Shown piece by piece: positions 25,227 to 38,115 of a DNA stretch of 64,000 nucleotides. How positions within the stretch are numbered: position 1 is the first letter of the stretch; the number at the start of each line of letters is the position of its first letter. A model generated the notes under the pieces. That model was not told the DNA's origin, did no database searches, and saw only the letters and a list, made by a program, of their open reading frames with translations. Origin of the DNA: Labyrinthula sp. Ha (taxonomy: Eukaryota; Sar; Bigyra; Labyrinthulida; Labyrinthulaceae); assembly GCA_015227615.1 (NCBI GenBank), contig JAALGZ010000030.1:62001-126000 (forward strand), written 5' to 3'. Made by a program: the position numbers and the translations under genes.

Positions 25227-27467
25227 CAAAGCAACCGACGGTTTCTCCTTTGAATATCCAAAATTTTGTAAGGAATTTAGGCAAGAGAAATATATCGAGT
25301 TGTTAACATTTTTGAGGGAAAACCCGAGCTCTAAGTAAGAAACAGTTGTAAAATATTCTTTTTCCCATACAAGATATGTATTCTATCAAAATCTTCTCAC
25401 ATGTATTATTCCCATTATTAGAAAGACTTTTCTATTGCAATATTAGCAAATGAGAACTTAAGAAAAGTTTGCTTGGAGTATAACTCTATAAGATTAGCTG
25501 CTAAAGTTTTCATAAAGAACAAAAATAAAATAAATTGAATTTATCAATTAAGCCTGGCTTTTTTTACAAACCATATGTGTAGGTAATTAAACACTTTTGG
25601 TTTCATAGCATGAATATGAGAGAATTAAAGAATGACCTTGGTATTTTTTTTTATTTATCTTTGCAAATATTATATCCAGGGAAAACTGATTCTAAATCTT
25701 ATTTTTCAGAATATATTCGATAACTCTTTAGCTAAAGATATCTTGTATTTGGTTGTTTTCCCTTATTGGTGAACTGTTCTGGAATCAACTCAATGATTGA
25801 AGATGTAATTCTAACTTCAGGTTGCATATCAATGAAACAGCATTATATGTTTTTAACAAATATATTTTCTTAATTAAAGGACATATATTGCTGTCTATTT
25901 AATTTTGCTCTCACAAAGTTGATGTTCTTTTTTTTGTTCTTTATGAGTATATTATGGTTGAAGGATTTGTTACAATTCAAAATTAGTTTTATATTTAGAG
26001 ATAAAAAAATTCAACATTGTAAAAACGATATTAGTTCTCAAACTGTTTCTGAAAGAAGTTTCTTCGTGTTGGACTTTTTCTAAAGACAGAAATATAAATT
26101 TTCAAAAAAACTTTTTTTTATAAATATGTTTATGATACCAGTTTTTGTATCTATTTTGGGTTCAAAATATAGAGAAAACTCTTTAAGTTTTTATTTACTT
26201 CCCATTCTTAATATTTTTTTAAAGCAAAAGAAAAACAAAGTTTTGCATCAAAGCTAGATAAAAATATTGAAACATACAAATAGTTTCCATTTTTCTCATA
26301 AATGGAAAGAAAATCTCTCCCTCGATAAGAATAATAAAACTATTCAATATTTTTATGGAAATCCACAAGATTTTACCTATTTTTCTTAAGAAAAACTATT
26401 GCGTAGGAGGACTCTATAGCACAAGAAGTTTAAAGATAGATTCATTAGTTTTCTCAGTATTTTCTACAACATTTTCTGTTAATAAGAAAATCTAAAATAT
26501 TGTTGAAGCATTTTTAGAAATTAGTTTATTCCTTTTCCATTTATTTAATGAGCAACCCTAGCAATAAAATATAGAAATTCAGTAGAAAATATTTATCCGC
26601 ATCAGAAAGAGGTATTATTTTTGATATTACTCATCTACAGAAATGATAAATAATCTTCTGTGGATTATTCAAATATTTACTATATTTTTAATAAACTTTT
26701 TAACTTATCTTAAGCCTGAACAAAAAAATAATACATATATTTTGTTGTTCTTTTGCAACTTGTGTGTATTTAATGTGCAAAGAAAACAAATGAATATCAA
26801 AGAGGAAAAGCTTATTAGGAAAATACATTTAGCATTAAAAATAATCATTTTATTTACTTAAATAAAGCTTTATGCATAAGTATTCCAACTTCTTCTATCA
26901 CAAATATTCTTCTAGCGTGCCAATCTGCCCAAAACGTCACTATTCCAGGTACTTCAGATGTTTGGGGATAGTTATCTCTAGAGTAACTAAAAATATTACG
27001 GTTGCTTGAATTATATAAATACTCTTGCCTATCAAGTCCAGGTCCAAAAAAATATAGTTCTTCAGATTTAAACTCTATCTGCATATCACTTTCTCTGTTT
27101 GAAAGACAACAACATTTTGATCTTGTAACGGGTTTTGGCAGCTCATGAAGATACTGGAATATTATTTCATCTGAATAAACTGCTATTCTTGAACTATATA
27201 AATCCTGAAATTGCTTTTGATAAGCTGAGCCTTCAAAATAATTTTCAGCTTTTTTTTCCGGAAAGTTCTTTGGCATTTGTTCGTGCCAATTTTCAAATAT
27301 TTCTTTAGAAGGCACGTAGATACATTGAAGGTCAGTCAAGGGATTATTTCTATATTTTTTGACACAACTATTAATAAATGTTTCCCTTATAGATTCTGGT
27401 GGATCAAGTGGGATCCAAACCATTCTTGAGTTGTTTGTGGGCTTTGTGAGAATTGTTTTCTTTAGTC
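25227..27467. repeat. Direct repeat A, copy 1 (about 2.24 kb)
   Basis: Begins at CAAAGCAACCGACGG and ends at TTTAGTC. The same sequence recurs in the same orientation at 41465-44187. In the stretch 26150-26860 only a handful of differences are seen in about 700 bp, while the gene at its right end differs far more. The right boundary falls exactly where the fold-back element begins. A segmental duplication is the simplest reading; a larger multicopy mobile unit is possible. Confidence 0.9.
26854..27423 (-). CDS. Unrecognised protein, 189 residues, duplicated in repeat A
   Basis: Open frame from ATG 27423 to TAA. Soluble, mixed composition with conserved pieces WIPLDPPES, SRIAVYSDEIIFQY, a CCC triplet in RSKCCCLSNRESD, SEELYFFGPGLDRQEY and FWADWHARRIFVIEEVG. 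No signal peptide or membrane segment is seen and I know no family. Similarity to the second copy (43574-44218) continues about 19 codons upstream of the ATG without a start, so the true N-terminus may have been cut off where the fold-back element begins at 27468. Against the second copy I count about 37 amino-acid changes and only about 7 silent ones, with the changes clustered. The excess of replacements argues that this is, or recently was, an expressed protein under changing selection. Confidence 0.55.
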   Translation of the reverse strand: MVWIPLDPPESIRETFINSCVKKYRNNPLTDLQCIYVPSKEIFENWHEQMPKNFPEKKAENYFEGSAYQKQFQDLYSSRIAVYSDEIIFQYLHELPKPVTRSKCCCLSNRESDMQIEFKSEELYFFGPGLDRQEYLYNSSNRNIFSYSRDNYPQTSEVPGIVTFWADWHARRIFVIEEVGILMHKALFK

Positions 27468-27521
27468 AGGAATCCGTTCTTTTTTACACACGTATAATTT
27501 AAACTCGGGATTTGATTGGTT

Positions 27522-30500
27522 AGGTTTAGGTTTTAAGGGATTTAATTGGACCTGCTTGCCTAACCCTACAGGGGTGATACACATACCAATAAGAGCTACG
27601 TACTATTGTGCTATATTTCTCTTCTATTATGTTCCATTATATTTCTTTAATCTCATTGGTGTTTGAAAGGATCCTCTGAAGCTGGTTGGTCAAACTCTCA
27701 TCTCTTGATCATTTCCATTATTTCCCAAAGTCCTAACCTTCTGATACAATCCACAATCAAATTAACAAAATACAAATCATGCAAAATGTAAAGATAATGT
27801 CACATCTGCTCAGTTCAAGCTGTTGAAGCCTTTCTCGTTGAAGTTTTACCACGATATGCCTTTCTATTATGTTCCTGTTCAAGATTTTCACGACTTTGCT
27901 CATTCTTATCTGGATTCTGCATTTTGGATGGCCTGTTTTTTTCTTATGTTGATTCCTGGACGATCCTATATATGTTTCAAGGTGCTTGAAGATAAGTGGA
28001 GGTGATTTAAGTTTGGGAAGTTGAAGGGGAGCACAGATGGTCAGGTTTCTTGCTGTTTTCAGGATGTGTTCTTTATTTTCCAAAGATTTTGTTTCGTGCA
28101 GCTGGAATTATCGTTCGCTTAGTGAGTACTGGGGGGGGCTCCTTTGAGCGGACTTATGCTGTTTTTGTGTTATTCTATAGCTTAGTTGGGCAGTGTTGCT
28201 GTTACAGGTGAGGGATGCTGTTATTTTGTCAGGTTGGAAAAATTGTGTTTATTTTCTCCAGCAGTTGAATATAGTCCATTGGGTTCATTCCTCTTCCTCG
28301 AGCTGTTATTCTCGACGTTTCACTTAGTGCTTTAGGTGATATTCTAGTTGCTGAGTTTTCTGTGGGTTGATTATGGATGTTCCAACTTAGTCGAAGGATG
28401 GGCGTTGCTGGTGTTCTGCTCGTGCCCAGGTTCCAGTTCATATCCAAATCAAAGTCTGCGTTCCTGTTCAAGTCCAAGTACGTGTTCCTGTTCGTGCCCA
28501 AGTTCTTGTTCAAGTGCTGGTTCGTGTCCAAGTGTTCTTCTGGTTCTTGGCTTCTTGTGCAGTTCGAAGGTTGGCTCTATTTTCAGGATGGTGGATAAAG
28601 TGGGATGGTGACGGGTCCTCAGGCCGCACTGGAACTTCTCCTAGTAATGCAAGTGCTTCATAGCAGTACACAGGCTTTGCTGCTGGTGGTGGTGATGGGT
28701 TTTGAAGTTGGTATTCTTGAAACGCTGCTAGCTCTTTGTCAATGAAATCTTTTGCAGTGGATCTATGGTTTTCCTGACGTTCTTTTACTATGTTAGCAAG
28801 ATCCAAGTCGCCCTCTTCCAGTTGAAAGTTGTAGCCGTCTATTCTATCAATGATTTTTTAGCCTTCTTGATATCTTTGTAAAGGCTTTTGCTATGTTCAC
28901 GTTGGACGGCCAGTTCTCTACATTATATATTGCTGGGGCTATTTCTAGGGCTCTTGCCAGGTTAATTCTTGTCTTCTTTTGGATGTTCGAGGAAGATAAT
29001 ATGTCTCTGAATCTATTGATGTGATTGTGAGCTTCATTTAGTTTCTTGGTGATAGCATCAGCGTTGATACCTTGTGGATAAAAGATAGCTCCAACGTATT
29101 TGTATTTTGTTACTGTTTGGATTATCTCGCCTGCTACTTCAACATTATTTGTTCTGGGTTGGATGTTATCGTGTATGATCGTTCAGCTGTCAGTAACAGC
29201 TAAAGTTCCAGCTCTGTTTCTGTTGCGCATCCTGTCACAAAAGCTCGGGGCTTTGTGACATTTTAGCGGCATTTCCATGTGGAAATATCTATCACAACGC
29301 TCACAATGGAAGTTGATTAATATTCTGTTTTTGTCTACGTCTGGTGTTTATTCAACCAAGTTGTATCCTTCGTTTGTGAGCATCACTTTTGTCTTGCTAA
29401 TATTAATTTTTAGGCCCGTGAGTTGCTGAAGGTTCTGCAGTTGGGTTTCAAAGCTGATTATTTCTTAGTCGTTCCTTGTTAGTATTACCAAGTCGTCTGC
29501 GAACGCAAAGTATCTGAAGGTTTAGTTGTGCAAGATGGTGCCTTGTAAGGTATTGTTTTTATTCTTTTCATTATAATGTCAAGACAGAGAATAAATGTGC
29601 TTGGGGATATGCTATCCCCTTGTAGCACTCCTCTTTCTATATTTACCAAGCTGCTTTTTTCTCCACTGTCTGAAACGAAAATTTTGGTCTTGTCGTAGAG
29701 AGGGGTGATAAGTTTGATTAGCTTTTTTGGTACATGGTGTTCTTCCAGGGCTAACTTCATGAACTTGTGCGAAATACTGTCAAAAGCTTTCGCAAAGTCT
29801 ATGAAAAGAATTCGACGATAAATTTTCCGTTTGAGGGTTTCTTTTATGATTGTATCGAGTGCTTTGATTTTTTATATAGTTGAGCGGTTGCTTCTGAATC
29901 CTGCTTGATAGTCTGGAAGTTTTTTTAGTATTGGTGCTATTCTGTTGTTGATGATTTTTGTGAGGAGTTTGAAGTGAGTGTTCAATAGTGAGATTGGTCT
30001 ATAAATGGAGGGATCATTTTTACTTCCTTTCTGCTTGCATAGATACACTACTTTGTTTCTACAGAGTTTCCTCATCTTTTTAGACATGAACGCATCTAGC
30101 CTGAAGAAAGATTGGATTTCTCTAACAGCATGATTTTGGACTATTTCAACATGCTTTAAGGGTTGGTTTCTTATGTTGTCTGGTTCTGGGGCTTTGTTGT
30201 TTTTTTTAGGGTTTTGATACATTCTTTGACCTCGTCTGCTCTTGGAGGATGTGTGTTTATGTTGTTCAAGGGAGCATGTACAAGTATTGGAGTTTGATAA
30301 TGTCGTATTTGATTTTCCGTCAACAGGTTCATTGAAAGTGGTAGATTTTGTTGCTTCTCTAAACATTCTTTTAGTATCTGGATACGTCCTGTGCTTCCCA
30401 CCTTTTTTCCAGCTGTATTTTTGGTAATTTTTCCGAATATTTCCGGACTGGTTTTACCTTCTTTATCAGCTGGTAGCCGGTTCTTGCACTTTTGCTTTAG

Positions 30501-31764
30501 AAAGCAGTTTCTATTTCAACCGCTATTCTATCCAACCAGTTGCTGTAGTCCTTCGCTGAGTTTCTTAGATTCTTTGTGATGTGTTTTTTTCTCTTCAGTG
30601 TTCAAGTTCTTCCAGTTAGCTCGTTTGTACCACATTAAAGACATGGTTTCCTCCGAGTTCTGATGCTCAGGGAGGTTGTACTTGATCTCTAGGAGATGTT
30701 TTTTCATGATGGTTGTAATTGAGTGAGTTAGAGTGAGGTAGGTGTCAGTGAGGGGATCGTTCAGGTCCAGAGTTTCTTTAACTTCTTTGTTTACCATTTC
30801 CGGTATGTGTGTGTTTTGTTTTCTAGGGCACTGTAGTCCAGCTGGAATTTAGCCTTTTTGCCTGTTTTGCGACACTGACTTACGTTTATTCGAACATTGA
30901 TGGCAAGATGGTCGAAATTTCTTTTCATCCATAAATTATACGATATTTTTGGAGATATCTTGAAGCCAGTCATTGCAGGTATATGACTGGTTATTACATA
31001 GTCAATTTCGGATGGGCCCCACTCCCCGATCTTGGCATAAATGTAGCATGTTTATTTGAACCCTTCGTACCTGTAACAGTTAAATGGTTGATGATGCTTA
31101 GATCCTTTTCCTTCAGAAGTTCAACTAGCAAATTACCATTAGCACTTGTACGATGGGAGATCCTAGTTTACCTTCTTTGTTCATTTTTTTCTTGGGACTT
31201 GAGCATTTAGATCACCGCAAATGAGAACTAACTTTCTCTTGTTAATTTCATTCAGCTTTGACTTGAGATCCTTCAGGTACTTCTTGTAAAGTTTTTCTCC
31301 GTGATTGCAGTGTGGAGCGTACGTCTTCACTAGGATGAGACTTCTTTTCCCTTCCAGTTTCACAACCAGCTACAGGATCCTATCACTTCCTCCGTCCGTG
31401 TCCGTTACTTGATTAACAAGTGCATCACAGAGGAAAGTCGCTACGCCCTCCGCATTCTTGGGCAGTTTTGAAAAAATTACCTTCCTGAAGCCGGACTAAC
31501 GTTCATCATTCGCTGTAGGCGTTACATTTCCTTCTTATGCAGTTCCTGTAAAATTAGAATTTCAGTTTCCTTAGAAAGCTGTTGTACGTAGCTGCACTTA
31601 AAGGCAGTTAGACCACCAACATTCACATTACCAACTTGTGAAAGTGCTTCAGTCCGCTCGCTGTCCCTGGGACTTCTTTCGAAGGAGTAGAAATGTCGCT
31701 ACTCTGAAAACTTTGCATTATAGCTTCGTCCTTGACGTTGTTTTCACAAGCCCAAAAATCCATG
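27522..31764 (-). mobile_element. LINE-1 of this window: decayed non-LTR retrotransposon with endonuclease and reverse transcriptase
   Basis: Read on the minus strand it has, in order: a 5' end like the other two copies (TTTTTGGGC); an apurinic endonuclease domain with VNVGGLTAF, ILILQELH and, at 31181-31363, ICGDLNAQV; a reverse transcriptase at 29400-30400 with RPISLLNTHFKLLTKIINNRI split from PDYQAGFRSNRSTI, GVLQGDSISP and FAFADDLVILT; a C-terminal zinc finger (CERCDRYFH, about 29290); and a 3' tail of CTAA-like repeats. The frame is broken many times, so it is dead and the most eroded of the three. TGATTGGTT at 27513-27521 and 31765-31773 is the likely 9-bp target duplication. The clade was not determined (AP-endonuclease group). 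Confidence 0.85.
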
Positions 31765-31773
31765 TGATTGGTT

Positions 31774-32990
31774 GAATTTTAGTGTGAAAGGCCATTTATG
31801 GCATAGGTAAAATTAAGGCATTAACAAAATTTGTGATTTAAGGATTTCAAATTAGGGCCATTTGACCCAAAATAAGCAAAAACAAAAAAAAAGAAAAGAA
31901 ATTGAGAACGGTATTGAAAACCTATTTGAAAACGAAAAAGACCTAGAAAACTCTCCAAAAACAATAGAGCTAGAAATATAAGTACAATTTTAAGTTGCTA
32001 CAGAAAACGAGATGTTTTTGCCCCTTTCAACGGTTGCAAACAGTTGCTTCAAGTGGTTCAAAAGGACTTTTGGATTTTTTACTTCAGAAATTATAATTTT
32101 AAATTTTAGTATTTTAAAAATTACAGAAAATATTGTAGTGCTATTTTAGCAATTGTTATTTTGTTTCTATTTTCTCGTAAATATTAATTCAAGGGTTACC
32201 TTATTCAGAAGTTTAAGACAATTTTTTTTTGAAAACAGAAATTCAGAAGATTTAGATTTCTGTTAAAATTGAAATTTAAAACTTAACTGAGTTGATGCTG
32301 TAATCTAAGTGCATTTTTTCTAAAACTTTCATTTCTTTTCTTTTTCATATTTTCTTTTAGTGAGTTTGTATCGATATTTTTGTGGAGAATATTTTTTTTG
32401 AATGAATTTGCATCGGTATTTTGATGTATAATACTTTAATTTGACTGATATTGTATCGGTATTTTGGTAGATAATATTATTGTTTAACTGATCTTGCATC
32501 CATATTTTGGTTGGAAATATTTTTTTGACTGGTCTTGCATCGATAGTTTGGTTGAAAAAAATTGTTTTGACTAATCTTGCATCGATATTTTGGTTGAGAA
32601 TATTTTTGTTTGACTGATCTTGCGTCCATATTTTGGTTGAAAATATTTTTTTTGACTGATCTTGCATCGATAGTTTGGTTGAAAAATTTTGTTTTGACTA
32701 ATCTTGCATCGATATTTTGGTTGAAAATATTTTTGTTTGACTGAAAATGCATTTTTTTTTAATCATCTTTTTAAAATCTTCTTTCTCATATTATTTTTCC
32801 TTTGATTTCATATTATTTTTCGTTTGTTTTTCTTCAAACCTAAGAAATTAAAAATTAATTAAACTATTTCACAACGAATGAGAGGTACATTATGCCTCTC
32901 ACAGCTTTTTTAAACCTCCCTTGGAGGTTGCAATCCTTTAATCGTTTTTTCATCTGAATTACTTGATTGTTTAATTGTAGTAATAGTATT
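31774..32990. repeat. Main part of the left arm of the fold-back element
   Basis: Inverted match to 37092-38115. It holds the minisatellite (32340-32760), a small hairpin GAGAGG...GCCTCTC near 32880-32899 and another, CCTCCCTTGGAGG, near 32926. Longer than the right arm mainly because it has about nine minisatellite units instead of about four. Confidence 0.7.
32340..32760. repeat. Minisatellite, about nine units of 42-43 bp (left arm)
   Basis: The unit centres on CTTGCATCGATATTTTGGTT followed by a T/A-rich half. Units vary by a few bases (CATCC or CATCG, ATTTT or AGTTT). Because the unit is close to 42 bp, the minus strand stays open for up to 112 codons as a repeated peptide containing NQNIDARSVK. 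I take this as a by-product of the repeat, not a gene. Confidence 0.85.
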
Positions 32991-35900
32991 TAATTATTAA
33001 AATGAACCTGTTCTCCTAGCTTTCTACAAGTTAGGTACTTACTACACTCTTAACCTGCTGATCCTTATTTGTACATATCTGTGTGCTTTTTGTTACTATC
33101 AATACCATGTTCTCGTTCTCTGGTTCTTATCGGGTGCCACCCCAGGATGTCCGATTTCATTCTTTCAAGGTTGCATTACTCTGGATTATCCAAGATTCCC
33201 AAAAATTCATAATTTCCCAAAATTCCAATCTTAAATCAAGCCAATTTGAAAAAGATTGGAATTAGCACCGGCAGAGCCAAGAGAGCCAGGAACAGGCGAT
33301 AGAAGATCCAGATGTTAGGTTCAGGGGACGTATTGAGTTGTATGAAGGGTTATTGAACAGGTTTCTAAGTGGTTGTTGTCGATTCTGAGTGGAAGATGAT
33401 GCACTGAGGTTTATAGGTTATTCTGACTCATCGAGATTTAGCCTCAGTTGGTCCAGGGTCGTGAAAGGTATATTCTTGTTTTCTAAAGTTGTTAGGGGTC
33501 TAGGGGAGGTGTATCGTGAAGGTTTCAGTTGGTTTCAGGGTCAGGATATGGATTTTGGTTGTTCGGGTGTTTGGTTGTTTTGGGTTGGGATAGAGTTAGG
33601 AGGGGGGGGTTGGGAGATCTATTCTGGATGTATTCTGAGGGGGAAGAGAGTTATGTTCTATTACTTTTTGAGGTTGTAATATTTCTTAGGTGTAGTTTTT
33701 GGTTCTAGTCATGTTTCCGAAGGATCTACTTCTTGTTGCGTGGATGTTCCTGTGAGTCCAAGTAGCTCTTGCACATACGTCAGAGGGTTTATTCTGGCTG
33801 ATGCGGTTCCACGGTGCCTTGCTGCTTGTTCCAGATAGCTCTCGTTGGTTGGTGGTATTGATCCTGTGTCCGGTACGTTATATGTTCTCCTTTGGCGTAT
33901 TGGTTGGGGTGATTCGTGGCTTGGTGGATCTTGGATGGGTGGCACAGGATCGATATCTTCTTCTTCTTCTAGACCAAGTTTTCGACACGCTTCAGTGGGG
34001 GATAAATATTTTGGATCCTTCGGTTCTAGATGATTATTTATTCCAGCTTCTCGAAGAATATGAACTTGTTTGTCAGCTGTTGCATCATCCACCTCCACAT
34101 ACTTTCTTCTCTGTTCAAGTAAGATCTTTTGGATGTCCAAATCACCTTCACAGAACCTATATTCTTGGATTGGCACCTTGTTCAGGATGGAGTTTATTTT
34201 CCTTGTCAAAAAGTTAACTTCTTTTTTATATCATTGCTTAGGGGCCAGTTGCCGAGGTTGTATATTCCAGGAGCTAGAACCATGCTGCGTGCAAGTTGTC
34301 TCTCTATTTTTCTGGTCAGGGTATTGCAGGAGAGTATGTCCTTGTATTTGGTAAGTCTTGCTTCACACTTGTCCAAGTTAGACAGCACATGTTCTTGCGC
34401 TGTTCCAGTGGAGTTAAAGACCGCGCCTAAATACTTCATTTCGTTTACTGGCTGGACTTCTTCTCCTAACACCGATATTGGTTCAGCAACTGGTTGCAGC
34501 ATCTTTTGGACAATGTATTTGGTATCTTTTAGAGCTAACGTTCCTGTTCTTCTTCGATTTAAACTTCCATCGCAAAAACGACTTCTAAGGTGTACCTTTA
34601 GAGACTTCTCTCGGTGAAAGTATCTTTGGCACTTTTCGCAGAAAAAATTGGTGAGAAGTTTATTTATGGTTTTATCTGGTATCTGTCCTGTCCAAGAATA
34701 TCCTTCGTCTGTTAATAGTATTTTAGTTTTACTTAGGTTTATTCTTAGGCCAGAGAGGGATTCAAGTTTGTAAAGCTGTTCAATGAAGGAACTTATTTGA
34801 TTGTTGTTTTCACAAAGTGCAACCAAGTCATCCGCAAAAGCTAGATAGTTAAAGATGTTTCCTTCTACTTCTACGTTTGCCAAGGTATCTTTGTTTATTC
34901 TTTTTATTCTAGAGTTCAGCACCAATATGAATATAACAGGAGAGAGCGAGTCTACTTGAAATACTCCTCTTATCAAGTTTACCACTTTGGACATATGTTT
35001 ACCTTCTGAGACTTTGACTGTAGCATTTTTATATAATACTCGAATGGGTTTCCTAAGTTTGCTAGGCACTCCATGCTCCTTCAACGATAGTTATATGAAA
35101 TCATGGTTAACAGAGTCAAAGGCCTTTTGAAAGTCAATGAAGAGAAGTTTCAGTTTTGTGTTCTGAAGCAGTTTTTCTTCACAACAATGTTTAGTATTTT
35201 AAGCTTGTTTATTGTGGCGTGGCCTGACCTGAAACCTGATTGATAGGGAGGTAGTTTGTTGATAACTGGCTGAAGTCGGTTGTGGATTATCTTCGTTGTC
35301 AGTTTGAAAACTGTTTTCAAGAGTGCTATGGTCTAGTATGATCCTGGTAAATTCTTTTCTCCTTTTTGTTTGTAGATATGAATGATTTTCCCAGGACATA
35401 ACTGTTTCTTCATTCTCTGGTTTAATGATGTTTTTCTGAAGAGCTCTTGTATTTCTCTTAGTAGAATTTTCTGAACTGCTGATGATGCTTTCAACACTTC
35501 GTTGTTGATGCAATCAACACCTGTAGCACGGTTATTCTTTAGTTGTCTTATACATACCATGACTTCATCCATTAGCGGAGGATTTGAGTTTATGTGTTCT
35601 TCTGGAGTCGGTTCATATATTTGTCTACAGTAATGCACCCTTTCTTCTTGAGTCAAGTGTATTTTTGGTATTGGTGGAAGTTGTTGACTGGCTATATAGT
35701 CACTGAGTATTTTCAACCTCTGGTACATATCTACTTTATTTCCTTTATCATCTTTAGTGATCCGGGCATTTGTCTTCGCTGTTGGCTATACCAGATTCAG
35801 CAGTGCGTACGCTTCTCTTATGCTGTTTTGCTCAAACAGTAGCGGTATTTTGCTAGCGGTTTCTATGTACCAGTTCCTTTTGTCTTTCCTTACACTTTTC

Positions 35901-37081
35901 TTTATTGCATTGATTAGCTCTTTCATTTCTCCTGTCGTTGCTGTGTCCCAAAGTGCGTTATTCCTTCGTAGCAGTTCTTTTGTTTGATCGGATGTTCTCT
36001 GCTCTACCGTGTTTTTGCTCCGCTCAGATGCAAGATCTTTTACCTGATTAGGAATGGTTTGCGTTAAAACTTCGTAATTTCATTCTTCTTCCTTTAGATT
36101 TTGTAGTTCTAGTTTAATTTTTTGATCCAGTTGTTGTGCAAGTTTTTTAGAGGAGTTGGGAGAGGTCTCCCTGTTTTTTTCTTCTTTTCTTGCCTCTTTG
36201 GAATTTCCTCGGCCCTATCATGATGACAACGTGATCAAATTTCTCCTTCTGCCAGATCCAGCTGCTAATATCTCTTCTTGGTTTGAACAGGTAAATTCTT
36301 TCTGGTTTGTTGGTAATGAAGAAATCTATTTCCGATATCTTCGCATTATCATATCGGGAATAGAATGTTCCATGTTTTTTCGCTCCCTTCTTCCCATTTA
36401 CATACCTGTGATTAACAATTGAGTACCCTTTAAGTTTTAACCAACCCTCCAGTAGCTTTCCATTAGTATTACTTCTTCTTGAGAACCCCAAGTTCCCTTC
36501 CTTCTTCAGCGCCATTTTACTTACTTGAGCGTTAAAGTCTCCACCTAAATGTAGTGTCCTTCTTTTGTTCAAATTCTTTGTTAATCCGCTCAGGTCTTTC
36601 AGGAAATCTCTGTAGGCTTTCCTGTCCAATCCACAATATGGCGCGTAGCAGTTCACCACACTAATCATTTTCTTGCTGGTACCTTGGAGAACTACTTTCA
36701 TGATCCTTTCGCTAGTACTCTGAGCTGTAGAAACGTTGCAAGCAAGTTCTTCAGCCAAGTAGGTCGCTACGCCTGCAGCTCCAGTAGGCGGTTTTGAGAA
36801 AAACCACCTACCTTTGCTGCTGCTAACTTTTACCCTTTCCATCAACATCTTGTAGCCTGATCCGTGTAACTCTTGCAACATCAAAACTGACAGTTGCTGA
36901 GTTTTTTCTCATAAAAAGTTAGGTTTTGTTGTAGTAAGACAACCTTCGTTCACACAAACTATAAGTAGTCTCTGTTCGCACTGGCTCGCACACTCTAGGC
37001 CCTCCATGGAGGTCGAAGTCAAGCAGATCCGCTGAGGCAAGGGCATATAACAACTTTTCTTGCTTGGTGCCCAAAATTTCG
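32991..37081 (-). mobile_element. LINE-2 of this window: non-LTR retrotransposon in the loop of the fold-back element
   Basis: Minus strand, about 4.1 kb, near full length. Endonuclease at 36147-36884 has MLQELHGSGYK, WFFSKPPTGAAG, NCYAPYC, LGGDFNAQV and SEIDFFITNKPERI. Reverse transcriptase spans 34206-35730 with MDEVMVCIRQLKNNRATGVD, RGVFQVDSLSP, FADDLVALCENN and LRINLSKTKILL. Next comes the zinc finger FFCEKCQRYFHREKSLKVHL with a later cysteine, then the tail domain (33709-34209). The coding region is broken by at least four frame changes or stops: one stop before the endonuclease, two frame changes before and inside the reverse transcriptase, and one between 34206 and 34209. It is closely similar to LINE-3, so younger than LINE-1. 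GTAATAGTATT (32980-32990) and GTAATCTATT (37082-37091) may be target duplications, weakly supported. Confidence 0.88.
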
Positions 37082-37091
37082 GTAATCTATT

Positions 37092-38115
37092 GGCTCAATT
37101 TGGAGATGGTCAATTATGTCATATTAAATTCAGAAAACACAATCCAACGATGAAGAAATACAGTTGAAAAGATGATCAAAGGAGCACAATCTCAAATAGA
37201 GGTTTAAAAAGGCCGTGAAAGGCATGCAGTGCCTCTCATTCTTTGTGAAATAGTTTAATTAATTTTTTATTTCTTAGGTTTGAATAAAAACAAACGAAAA
37301 ACAATATAAAATCAATTAAAAAATAATATGAGAAAGAAGATTTTGAAAACAGGATAAAAAAAAATGCATTTTTAGTCAAAAAAAAAATAGTTTCAACCAA
37401 AATATCGATGCAAGATTAGTCAAAACAAAATTTTTCAACCAAACTATCGATGCAAGATCAGTAAAAAAAAATATTTTCAACCAAAATATGGATACAAAAT
37501 CAGTCAAACAAAAATATTTTCAACCAAAATATCGATGCAAACTCACTAAAAAGATGAAAAAGAAAAGGAATGAAAGTTTTTGAAAAAAATGCACCTAGAT
37601 TACAGCATCAACTCACTTAAGTTTTAAATTTCAATTTTAACAAAAATCTACATCTTCTGAATTTCAGTTTTCGAAAAAATTTGTCTTAAGCTTTTAATTA
37701 TGTCACTAAATATATATATTGAATTATTGACTTCTTTATAAATATCGAAGTTTCTGTATTCAAGCTATGGAAAAAGGTTTAAATCCATCCTCATCTTTAG
37801 CGAGGGCCGAGTCACGGGAGTCATTTTTAAAGACGCGGGGAGCCTTTCATTGTCCCCGCTGCGCTAAGGTCAGGTAACTTTAAATTCTAATGTTTTTTTT
37901 TAACTTTTAATATTTATTTGGTATCTTCTAGTTCATTTCACTTTGTCCCCAGCCCGCTCTCTTTTTTTTATCAAGTATTGGAAATTATTCTTCTGCCCAT
38001 CAATTATTCAGACAAAGTATGGGAAATTGCAATTCTGCGCACTACAAATTTCGTCAAAGTATGATATTTGGTTATATGGCCTAAATTCGAAATCATGAAA
38101 TCACAAATGTCATTA
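37092..38115. repeat. Main part of the right arm of the fold-back element
   Basis: Inverted copy of 31774-32990. The clearest part is 37200-37690, which includes GTGCCTCTCATTCTTTGTG, the minisatellite block and TTGTCTTAAGCTTTTAA. The outermost piece, TCACAAATGTCATTA, is where LINE-3 inserted. Confidence 0.7.
37365..37545. repeat. Minisatellite, about four units (right arm, inverted)
   Basis: Same unit as the left-arm minisatellite, here as AACCAAAATATCGATGCAAG and variants, in opposite orientation. The difference in copy number between arms shows that the blocks expanded or contracted after the arms formed. Confidence 0.85.

Noticed and set aside
26643-26861. 72-codon ORF, identical in both copies of repeat A (also 43363-43581)
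   Set aside because: The identity is shared with all the DNA around it, so it is not evidence of selection on the ORF. Composition is hydrophobic and low in complexity, and it overlaps the end of the opposite-strand gene.
32329-32752. ORFs of 91-112 codons with a repeated NQNIDARSVK-type peptide
   Set aside because: They follow directly from a minisatellite with a unit near 42 bp. No start context, no other coding signal, and the right-arm copy does not keep a comparable frame.
33801-34617. Plus-strand ORFs of 94-162 codons across the LINE-2 coding region
   Set aside because: They are shadows of the minus-strand reverse transcriptase and tail domain, which show clear motifs.
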